Shown piece after piece: positions 23,301-32,375 of a stretch of DNA of 64,000 nt; within the stretch, counting starts at the first letter, position 1; each line of letters opens with the position of its first letter. This DNA is from Euryodendron excelsum (taxonomy: Eukaryota > Streptophyta > Magnoliopsida > Ericales > Pentaphylacaceae). The position numbers and the translations under genes are program-made. The stretch is taken from positions 30,187,501 to 30,251,500 of the forward strand of contig CM065397.1 of NCBI GenBank assembly GCA_033060915.1, given 5' to 3'. The notes under the pieces are model-generated. The model was not told the DNA's origin. It was given only the letters and a program-made list of their open reading frames with translations, and searched no databases.

Positions 23301-26300
23301 TGCACCCTTACCGGTGTACACGAACACAAGAAACTGGTCTATTCCGTCTGTCGCGCCCAGATTTTTCGCACTCGAGGAATACCCACACAAGCGGGAAAAA
23401 TTAGAACTCATCTTCCTAGAAGAATGAGTGCGACTAGGTTTGAATTGAAAATTGGTTTGAATAAAGGGCTTTTGAAAAAAAAGTTTGGAGTTACCACCTA
23501 ACTTGATTAAGGTGAGTTAGGTCACTTAAAAGCTAAGAATAATCCGAAGACTACACTTAGGGTTTTTGAAAAACGATTTTGAAAATATCTCCTCGAGAGA
23601 GGGTTTTTAAGAAAAACAGGTTGTTTGGCAACCTTTGGAAAACGTTTAGCCCTTTTTTTAAAAATAACTCCTTTTGGTCTTTGAAAACAGTGATTTTAGG
23701 TTTGGAGGTTGGTTACGTGTAGGGAAGACACACTAAGTCATCACCCTACCCCGCCCTTTCGGTACTTACATGTCAATCTACCCTAGATTCACCTATGAGA
23801 GTCTTCGACTAACTGTAGTTCAATCCTATTCACTTTGAAAAACAATGTTTAGAAAAACATGATGCATGATATGCAAGTGCAATAGAAGAGAAAAGTTGGA
23901 AGATAGATTTGGAAAGAGACTGATTTGAAATTGATTTGATTTGAAAATAGATTTGAAATTGAAAAGTTTGAGAAATTAGAAATAGAAATAGAAATTTAGA
24001 AATAGAATTTTGAAATTGGAATTTTAATAATAGATTGGAATTTGAGATTTAAAAGATGTGGAGACCGCACCCATGAGGGTGGAATTGAAAGTTTGAAAAG
24101 TGTTGTGACCCCACCTATGAAAGTTGCCTACGTATCCCTTTAGGGGAATCAGGTCAGTCGTAGTTCGGACCGGAGTCTGATTGAAAATAGAAGGTTGGAT
24201 TGGAAGAAAAAGATTGAATTGGAGATTGAATTTGATTTGAAGTTAGAAGAGGAGATTGGAAATTGAAATTGAGAAGATTGGACTTTGATTTGAAAAGGTA
24301 GATTTGGACTTGTTTTGGAAAGAGAAGGTTTAAGAAACCTAGACTTAAGAAAGATGAGACTTAGGAAAGACTCAAGAGTTTAAGAAAGATTTGAATTAGG
24401 AAAGCTTTGAATTAGGAAAGTTTCATTTTTGAAAAGTTTCAAATTAAGAAAGTTTTGAATTAGAAAAGTTTTCAAATTAGGAAAGTTTTGAAATTAGGAA
24501 AGTTTCAACTTAGGAAAGTTTTGAATTTGGAATGTTTTGAAATAGGGAAGTTTTGAAAGTTGGAAAGTTTCATTTTAAGAAAAGTTTGAAAAAGAAAAGT
24601 TTGAAAAAGAAAAGTTTTTAATTTAGGAAAGTTTTGAAATAGGGAAGTTTTGAAAATAGGAAAGTTTCGGTTTTAAGAAAAGTTTTGAAATAGGAAAGTG
24701 TTGAATTTAGAAATGTTTTGAATTAGGAAAAGTTTAGTTTAAGAAAGGTTTAAAATTTAGAGAGTTTTAAGTTAAGAAAGTTTTGAATTTGGAAAGTTTT
24801 AGAATTTTAGAAAGATTTTAAATTAGGAAAGATTTAGAAAAGGTTTGAATTAAGAAAGTTTTGAATTTAAAAAGATTAGAATTTGGAAAGATTTGAAATT
24901 TGAAAAGTTTAAGATTTAGAAAGTTTTAGAATTTGAGTTTTAGAAAATCTTGAGATTAAGAAAGGTTGAGTTTAGGAAGGATTTGAAAACTTGAATTTGG
25001 AAAGTTATGATTTGGAAAAGGGGTAGAATTAGGAAAGGGTTAAATTAGGAAATATTTGAAAGTTGAGTTTTAAAACTTAGGAAAGATTTCTATGTTCAAG
25101 TTTTAGAAACTTAAGATTTAGGAAAGGAGAAGATTAGGAAGGATGTGAATTAGGAAAGATTTGGATTAGAAAGGGATTGGATTTGGTTTCTAAAAGAGAA
25201 AGTTGGATTTTGTTTCCAAAAACGAAGGATTGAATTTGGTTTCCTAAGCGGGGAGATTTGATTTGGTTTCTTAAAGGGAAGATAGGATTTGGCAAGGATT
25301 TGGAAAGGGAGATTCTAGAAACCCTAGTTTTGAAAAATTATAGTTTTGACGTCGAAAAGAGGTTTTGGAAACATATATAGTTTGGATGTGAAAACAAGAG
25401 ATTTTGGAAACCTAGGTTTGGGGCAAAGTTTAAAAATCATATTATTGGAAAGAAAATTAGAGTTTCCTAATTGTGAGTTTTAGGGCTGGACTTGGGCTTC
25501 TAAGGAAAGAGGATTTTTGGAAAGTGCGTTTTTGGAAACAAAGGTTTTCTAGAAGGGAATCCTGGGGAGGAAATTTTGGAAAGTGAATTTGAAGAGGGAG
25601 TTTTTGGAAAAAGATTTTAAAGAGAAGGAGTTTTGAAAAATTTGTTTTTAGAAACGTAGATTTTAGAAGGAAAATCCTAGAGGGGAACTTCTAGAAAGAA
25701 GATTTTGGAAAGAGAGTTTTTGGAAAGATTTTTGGAGAGAGTTCTTCTAGGAAGGTTTTTGGTTGAAGATTGTTGAAGAGAGTTTTTGGAAAGATTTTTG
25801 GGGAGCGTTTTTAGAAAGTGGATTTTGGGGAGAAGATTTTGGAAAGGAGTTGAAAAAGGGAGTTTTGAAAAATAAATTTTGGAAGGAAGTTTTTGAAAAC
25901 AATTTTGAAGAGGAGAGTTTTAAGAAAGTATATTGAAAAAGAGATTTTTAGGAAGGGATTTTTTGAAAAGAGAGTTTTTAGAATGTGTAAAAACATCTCA
26001 CTTTCCTAAAGCAATTCTAACCATAAGAAGGCTAGAACCACTTTAGGAAAGCGGTTTTGAAAAACAATAAGATTTGAAAATATAAACCATAAAATCACTT
26101 TTAATGTAACACTTTCCTAAAGCAACCCTAGCCATATAAAGGCTAGAATCACCCTAGAATTGTGGTTTTGAAAACAAGTTCTGAAAAAGAGATTTTGGTG
26201 CAATTTTGAAAACAAGTTTGAAAACAATTTTGAAAACGAGTTTGAAAATGAATTTTGGAAGATGCAAGACTATGATATACACAATGCAATTTGGGGGTCG

Positions 26301-26863
26301 TGAACATACAAGGCTGAGGCTTCACCACATAATCAAGGGGGCCGGACCCACATGGTCTCTGGTTAGACTAGAAGAAAGCCCCCAACACGGTGACTCTCCA
26401 ATAGCCCAATCCTACACATGGACCGGGAATCCCCTTGTTTCAAGCATGCAAAGAAAGGGGGGGAAAGAGATGGGGGATTAAAACAGAGAAAACCTAAGTG
26501 GGTTAGGAGAGAGAAGAGAGAGGGGGGAAGTGCGAAAATTTAAATAGGGAGCCTACCGTGTATCTTGTTTATTTTACGCGCCTTGCTTGTCTTCGATCTT
26601 CGGTTTTCGTCTTGATCTTCGTCTTCAATCTTCAAGAGTTGTCTTCAAGCTTTAGATGGCAGCTCTTCAAGTCTTTGAAGGAGGGTTGTATGAGTGTATA
26701 GGGATGTGTATGAGTGTATAGGAGGCTAGGGTTTAGTGTATGGTGGCTCGGGTTTGGAAAACCTAGGCAAGCTAGGGTTTAGGAAGTGCTTGAGCTCTAT
26801 ATATCGAATTATATGATTTTTAGGTTGAATTTGTGGATCCTTTTCACGTTGAATGAGGCTCTG

Positions 26864-26871
26864 TATTTATA
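26864..26871 (-). promoter_or_regulatory. TATA box of the solo LTR
   Basis: TATAAATA reading leftward, in CTCTATAAATACAGAGCC. The equivalent box is at 52629-52636 in the related LTR. It places U3 at about 1.7 kb and R-U5 at about 3.5 kb, an unusually long transcribed part. Confidence 0.5.
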
Positions 26872-27746
26872 GAGGTTAGACAACACTGGCGCCTGTTGCA
26901 GTGGCACCAGGCCAAAGTTTACACTGGTGCCACTACTAGTGGCGCCAGCCATTTAGAAAATGTTTAAGGTCGGCAAACAACGTATCTTTGACTAGATTTG
27001 GGCGCCTGTACTAGTGACTACCATGCAATTTTTAGCCTAGCTTCACTAGGAGTGACTCTGGAAAGTCCGGGAAGGATTTTGAAGGACCGGGGATGACCTG
27101 GAAGGCCGGAAAAGAGCAGGAACACTTAAAATAGTGTCCCAAAGGTACTTGACTTGAAAAGTGAGGATAGGATGTGTCGGAAGGGTTGACCAGGTCTTTA
27201 GGGGCGAAACAGTCGATCGGATCGGGAAATTGCTGGGACAGACTCAGACTGTCCCGGAAGAAGACTTGGGATCTGGAAACATTATTCAGAATGTTCCCAA
27301 AGGTTGCCGGTTTGATTCCCAGAGCTGGCGTGGTCGGAAAAGGAGACCAGCCTACTAAGGGCAAAACGGTCATTTCGCACCGGGTTTACCGAAACTGACT
27401 CGGAATGATCCGGAAAGATAAAGAGGGGTTGAGAACACTATAAGAAGTAGTCTCAGGAGGTTACCGGTTTGATACCCAGAGCCGGTGTGGTTCCCGAGGC
27501 ATTCAGATGCTTAGGGACAAAATGGTCATCTTGACCGAAAAGTCTCGAAAAAGGTTCAAAGGGCAGTTTGGTCATTTTTTGCCGAAGTGGGCTAACAGAC
27601 ACTGGTGTTGACCTGGGTTTTAAGTGTTTCCGCCACTCTAACGACGGTTGTCGTGCCACAGGGGTTTGTTGACAATTCCCTATATCGACCTATTTGTGAG
27701 TATTTCCGCTACTCTAACGGTTTTGTGAGTAGTTTCGCTACTCAGA

Positions 27747-28360
27747 CCGTCTCGAGGAATAAACTGTCTCGAGAAAGGGATTGAAAAGGGGACTTATCGT
27801 CTCCGAAGAGACGTGCCTGAGTTGGAACCGTCTCGAGGAATAAACTGTCTCGAGAGAGGGATTAGAAAGGGGTCTTATCGTCTTCGAAAAGACGTGCCTG
27901 GGTTAGAACCGTCTTGAGGAATAAACTGTCTCGAGAGTGGGATTAGAAAGGGGACTTATCGTCTCCGAAGAGACGCGCCTGGAGTAGAACCGTTTCGAGG
28001 AATAAACTGTCTCGAGAGTGCGATTGGAAAAAGGGACTTATCGTCTTCGAAAAGACGTGCCTGGATTGGAACCATCTCAAGGAATAAACTATCTCGAGAG
28101 AGGGATTGGAAAGGGGACTTATCGTCTTCGAAAAGACGTGCCTGGATTAGAACCGTCTCGAGGAATAAATTGTCTCGAGAGTGGGATTGAAAAAGGGTCT
28201 TATCGTCTCCGAGGAGACGTGCCTGGATTGGAACCGTCTTGAGGAATAAACTGTCTCAAAAGTGGGATTGGAAAGGGGTCTTACCGTCTTCGAAAAGACG
28301 TGCCTGTATTGGAACCGTCTCGAAGAATAAACTGTGTCGAGAGTAGGATTGGAAAGGGAA
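27747..28360. repeat. 81-bp tandem repeats with paired palindromes in LTR U3
   Basis: CCGTCTCGAGGAATAAAC-type units start at 27747, 27828, 27909, 27990, 28072, 28153, 28234 and 28315: eight copies, spacing 81-82 bp. Each unit contains a CGTCT-N6-AGACG inverted pair and a second pair around TCTCGAG...CTCGAGA. Because 81 is a multiple of three, an ORF runs through part of the array (28018-28242), but it codes only the repeat and is not taken as a gene. Confidence 0.9.
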
Positions 28361-28601
28361 GGACAATGCCCCTAAGGGCATTTTGGTCATTTTGCCTCTA
28401 TTTGGGCCTGGTGGACCCGTGAAGCGATGGACAGACGGGATTTGGATTTAGAAAACCGATTTCGATTGGAATATGCCCACAATGACTTGAAAACAAGTCT
28501 GGGCGGAGTGTAGACTACCGAGCGGTCAAAAATGGGGTGCTTACACCGTCCACATATTCCCTGGCAAGCCTATCACCAGAATCAATCCAACTCTTGTCCA
28601 T

Positions 28602-30514
28602 TTTTCTGTATATATCCACATAAACTTTACTAATTAAGTCACCATACGTAAAATATAGATCATAAATGTTCATGCAACGTGAAAATTATCCATACAACTC
28701 CTCTTTAATAGGTAGGCGGTCCTATCCCATTCAAGAATGCATAATCTATGCAATAGGAAGTAGCTCAAACCGTTTTGTCCCTCTTTAAGGAAAATCTGGC
28801 AGCATCTCCCTACAGTTCTCCAAGTACGCGACGTAAACGAAGTGTATTGTTGTACACCACATCCTGTATGTACCTAGAGAACACAGAGTTTGCTACACAA
28901 AATTTCCATCAAAAAAGAACAATTTAAATCGGTGAGCCACTAACTACTACATAGATTTATGCATTCCTGAATTATCCGAAACTGGATAATTCAAAAACCA
29001 TCTCATCGTAGTTGAATCCACAAACTACATAGACAATTCTTGAATGGGTCTAAGGTTATATGCTTATATTTTAATTAACTCATGACTGCATGAGTTAATT
29101 AAAATATATAAATATAAATTGTTACTATAAAGTAAGAAAGTGAATTAAACAAACCTGTTGGACCATAGACAATGGCAAATGATTGTAATGTTTATGAAAT
29201 TACAAGCACACAGATGTACTATCATGAAGAAGAGAAGCGCATTGTGCTATCAAGAAAATAAAAGATTGAAAACAGTCATATTCATTAGGCAGTTAGTAAC
29301 ATCTAAATAAGTGTATCAACCATAAACAAGAACAAGGGCATATGGTTGAAATTCTATCATTAATCAGTTAGTCTAGATGGTTTCAAATAGCTAAAATTGA
29401 AGCAAACCCCATTTCCTTTTTCCTAGTTTCTTATTCTTAAAAATTTCATGTGAGTCTAGTTTTTACTAGTTTTGAATTCATCACCAAATTTTTAATATTG
29501 AGAGAGTTATAAAAAAAAGGAAAAACAATTACGTGGTTAGATATTCCATTTGGAATTTTGGGTTATTTGCACAAAATTCACTAGAGACTTCTAAGGTCTC
29601 ATCCAAAGCCTCTACAAGCATCGGTCTTACTTACATAATTCTCAAGATAATATTAATTTCAAAGCTTTCAAAATAGGGTTTACTCGTATTATCTATTTAT
29701 TTTTTTCAATTTTCATTGAAATCCACATGCAAATATTATCTTAAATGTAAGGAAAAACTAACTCAATTGTAATGCCTAAAAGTAAAAACTGGTGTGTCAT
29801 CACTCTTCTTGGACTGCCATTGAAGTCAATAGCTTTCTCCTTGCATTATATATATTTGAGAAGAATTTCATTCAGGTGACGAGATTCATGGAATGCAAAG
29901 TGACGGGGGAAATCCTATCCTTCTACTCTGGAAAGTTTTATGGCTCTGTTTTGTAGTAATAAAACCATATCTCCATATGGAAGAGTAAATAAATTCGTTA
30001 ATGTATAATGTGATGAATTTTATACATGAAATAATTTGTAAATGTATAATGTGTGATATCTGATATAGAAACAGAGAGCTCGAAACAGAGAGGCGACGAG
30101 GGAGAAAGAGAGAAGCTTACCAGTGGGTGTGGACTTCCGGCAGCCACGTCACCAAGGCAAAGGCTTTGTCGACGAGGGGTAGCAGTCCGTGAGGAGTTTC
30201 GGCAGCTAGGGCTTCCAGTCGCCGTTGCAGGCGATGAGGGAGGAGGGAGGAGGGAAGACAAACGGCTCACCAGTCGACAAGGCTTCTAGCAATGCAAGCC
30301 ATCCAAGCGTCGTCTTCCGGCAGCGGCTTTCAGGCGTCGTCTCCAGCGATGGCCTTCCAGGCGAAACACTATCGCGCCGCAGTGGTGATCGTCGACATTT
30401 CCAAGCTAAGGCGCGCGGCTGGTCGAATAAGAGGGAAAGAGGAGAAGAATAGGGGGGAAAATGACATTGTGTATCGAAACTACACCGTTTTATATCCAAA
30501 CGACGTAGTTTTAT
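28602..30514 (-). other. CACTA 5' leader/promoter side of tnpD
   Basis: AT-rich from 28602 to about 30050, then GC-rich at 30060-30470. The GC-rich part has two similar blocks (near 30125-30235 and 30265-30375) sharing words such as TTCCGGCAGC and GGCTTCCAG/GCCTTCCAG. It lies upstream of the tnpD ATG. Overlapping ORFs occur in several frames with no recognisable product, so I treat it as untranslated leader. A perfect hairpin at 29065-29108 is listed separately. Confidence 0.45.
29065..29108. repeat. Perfect 20-bp inverted repeat with 4-base loop
   Basis: TATATTTTAATTAACTCATG (29065-29084), ACTG loop, then its exact reverse complement (29089-29108). It lies about 460 bases upstream of the tnpD start. 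It may be a cruciform/hairpin site or the trace of a small insertion. Confidence 0.9.
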
Positions 30515-30749
30515 TTAAAACATTTGCTACGGTAACCCCGTCGCAAATACGCCGTCGCGAATAGTGGGGGGTCGCCTTTGCGCATGCAAAACGACGTCGT
30601 TTTTCCCTCTTTCCCGACGGCATCAATGCCGTCGCAAATAATGCCGACGAAAATAACATTTTGTTGGGTCGAGGAAGTTGCCATCGCAAATAATGGGGTA
30701 TTTGCGACGGCATAAGTAGCCGTCACAAATAACCCTTTTTCTTCTAGTA
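30515..30749. repeat. Right subterminal and terminal repeats of the CACTA element
   Basis: Motifs of the left-end type return: CGTCGCAAATACGCCGTCGCGAATA near 30539-30563 (split by short spacers), GACGGCATCAATGCCGTCGCAAATA near 30616-30640, and TTTGCGACGGCATAAGTAGCCGTCACAAATAA near 30700-30732. The terminus is TTTTTCTTCTAGTA at 30736-30749. Confidence 0.8.
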
Positions 30750-30833
30750 ACAAATTAAGTAGCATCTAATTTAATTTTGGAACAACTGTGAAAAAACTAA
30801 AAGCACTTTGTTGGAGCTCATTGATCTTCATAT

Positions 30834-30958
30834 TGTTTGTAATGTTTGACGATGAGGCGTAAGGTTACTTACGTGGGGCCCGTCTGGGAGTCCTGGCAGT
30901 CACTGAAACCATCTCGCTCGAGTCTCCCGGCTATGGAGGGGTGAGAACCGAGAGGGCA

Positions 30959-31003
<45 letters not shown>

Positions 31004-31714
31004 CATGAGCCGGTAGTGCCTTATACAATAAATATGATTAGGTTTTATCCTTTTTTCATTATAAATGTGTTGAGACTATTTATAGTAGGCAGTGATTAGC
31101 ACTGTGCGAACATGTGGCGCGCCGTGACTGGGCAGGCCTGAACTTCGCCATCATAACCTGGTAAAGTCCTGTCAGTGGCCACGGCGGGTAATTGGATGTG
31201 CACTGCCACGGAGTCAGGCACTTGTCCAGCCACGGCTCGCCACGTGTCTATTACATTAAATGTGTGTCGGTCAGCATTTAATGCTTAAGATATGGTATTT
31301 AAGTGGCTCTGAGGGTAGATCTCTCTCTCTTAGCCGGTTGACGGGACTGGTCCCCCGCGCGCTTATGAAGCGCGCGGCTCAACGATCCCTTCGGTTCTAG
31401 CCTCCGTTCCACTACCCATGGGGAGGGATCCCGAGCGAAAGTAAGTTAGACAGGCCTGGGCCTGTTAGATGGTGAGGCGCGGGGCCTATCATGCACAGGC
31501 GCTCGTTTTGGCCGGAGCCGTGCAGGCGCAGGGGCCTGGCTTAAGAGGAGCCGCTTGAACGAGGCTCGGTCGTTGGCGTGGGGGCCAAGGCTTCACGTGG
31601 GTTTACCCGGGCATGGTTTGACTGCGGTTGAATTTGGGGTGGCCAGGGGGCCCACGTGGACTGCCAGACAGGCAACTGGGGTACCACGTGGTGCCCACAG
31701 ACTGGGTACTTACA
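30834..31714 (-). repeat. 3' LTR of the Tat element
   Basis: Plus-strand ends are TGTTTGTAATG and GGTACTTACA. On the minus strand there is a TATAAATA box (31084-31077). U3 contains a (GA)n run (about 30967-31000) and a perfect 10-bp-arm GC hairpin at 31355-31377. Confidence 0.85.
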
Positions 31715-31728
31715 TTAGTCCCTTTATA
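31715..31728 (-). other. Polypurine tract of the Tat element
   Basis: Read leftward, AAAGGGACTAA directly precedes the LTR start TGTAAGTACCC. It is short and interrupted. It supports minus orientation. Confidence 0.45.
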
Positions 31729-32064
31729 CGTGTGTGGCCATTTGGGCCAATGGGCGCACACGTGCATGGCACATAGCAGGGGATGAGACGCGACCGTTGT
31801 TCATAGCGGTTGGGCACGATCCCCCTGGCTGGGAACTGGTGTGAACGTTGGAAGTGATGGCCGAAATGTCCCGCCGTCGAGGTTAACCCTGAGCTGCCAC
31901 GTGTCCAACATATCATATCTAGCATTTAATACGGACGGCAGCCATTTATGGTTTCTGACCGTTACGAGCTGATGGATGCGACCGTTTGACGGTTAGGGGG
32001 CATGACGATTGATGATGGTCATCATTGTAGGCGACTCTTCATTTTCGAGGCGCCAGTTGAGAGG

Positions 32065-32072
32065 TATAAAAG
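32065..32072 (+). promoter_or_regulatory. TATA box for the antisense passenger gene
   Basis: TATAAAAG in GAGGTATAAAAGAGG lies on the plus strand, outside the LTR. It is about 310 bases before the first plant-mobile-domain coding block, with a possible first-intron donor (GTAGGT) near 32271. Promoter function is inferred. Confidence 0.5.
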
Positions 32073-32375
32073 AGGTCCTTGGTTTCGATTCCACACTTTC
32101 GAATGTTTGGCCTTTGTCTAGAGCGCTCATGATTCCTTATTTTGAAACATCAATTTTCAAGTTTCTCTGAACTTGTGTGTGAAGAGGTTTTCCGAGCGCT
32201 TGTTAGTGAGTTTGTCGCATCTTGATCTTTTGTTGGTGTTGGACGTGTCTCGAGCTTCTACGTCGACGGTAGGTGTCCCCCGAGGCTTGGGGCCAAACTA
32301 GAAAAAGAATTTGAAGAAGGGCGGCTAGGGTGTTCCAGACGTCAAGTACTAGTGCCGAGCTCCTTATCTGAGGGG

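Larger units (their letters stand above)
23349..28545 (-). mobile_element. Solo LTR (5.2 kb) of an Ogre/Tat-like gypsy family, inserted in tnpD exon 1
   Basis: TGTCGCGCCCAG... starts at 23349 and ...GGGGTGCTTACA ends at 28545, with the same 5-bp CCGTC on each side (23344-23348 and 28546-28550). No gag/pol, primer site or second LTR is inside, so it is a recombined solo LTR. The same ends and interior phrases occur in the elements at 49735-61110 and 61218-64000. There, the polypurine tract next to TGTAAGCACCCC and the primer site next to GTGCGACA show the family reads on the minus strand here. A TATAAATA box on the minus strand (26871-26864) agrees. The middle (about 23880-25990) is A/G-rich degenerate repeat (GAAAGTTTTGAAATTAGG-like phrases) with no coding sense. 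Confidence 0.9.
19955..28601 (-). pseudogene. tnpD-like CACTA transposase, interrupted by a solo LTR and seven stops
   Basis: Translation starts at ATG 28601 (MDKSWIDSGDRLAREYVDG). The frame stops at 28546 where an LTR is inserted and resumes exactly in phase at 23343 (IDQFLVFVYTGKG...). From there a single frame runs to about 20866 with no indel but in-frame stops at 23246-23244, 22835-22833, 21878-21876, 21875-21873, 21692-21690, 21470-21468 and 21401-21399. Domains in order are the transposase-associated N-terminus (CPCRQC), the TNP2/Transposase_21 core (about 22775-21690: DACPNSCMLFR, SDGFNPF, GEYACPCC, HNLDVMHIEKNICDNVL), then a DUF4218-like region (about 21389-20866: FFRQLCSKLNRVTDL, GPVQYRWMYSIERYLLTLK). 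A GTAAGT donor ends this exon. A short exon near 20720-20670 (HFETFHTWFSNHV) and a DUF4216-like part (20548-19955: VGSVYYYGQL, FKCDW) complete it. The family makes the strand-cutting transposase; this copy is dead. Confidence 0.88.
11529..30749 (-). mobile_element. Large CACTA (En/Spm) DNA transposon, ~19.2 kb including a nested solo LTR
   Basis: The left end reads CACATCAAGAAAAGG, a near match to the usual CACTACAAGAAAA. The right end, read on the minus strand, is TACTAGAAGAAAAAGGG, again one base off a CACTA end. Both ends carry arrays of TTTGCGACGG...CCGTCGCAAA inverted pairs. Between them lie tnpD-like and tnpA-like genes, both on the minus strand. Without the nested LTR it is about 14 kb. 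Both genes contain stops, so it is not autonomous. No matching 3-bp target duplication is seen (GAA left, ACA right), which fits decayed ends. Confidence 0.85.

Noticed and set aside
28018..28242. ORF with 27-residue repeats
   Set aside because: It arises because the 81-bp repeat is a multiple of three; no start context or family, and it is inside an LTR.
30053..30564. Overlapping ORFs on both strands near the CACTA right end
   Set aside because: GC-rich leader gives open frames by chance; no family motif and no splice link to tnpD was found.
11526..30752. CACTA 3-bp target duplication
   Set aside because: Left flank GAA and right flank ACA do not match, so no duplication is claimed.
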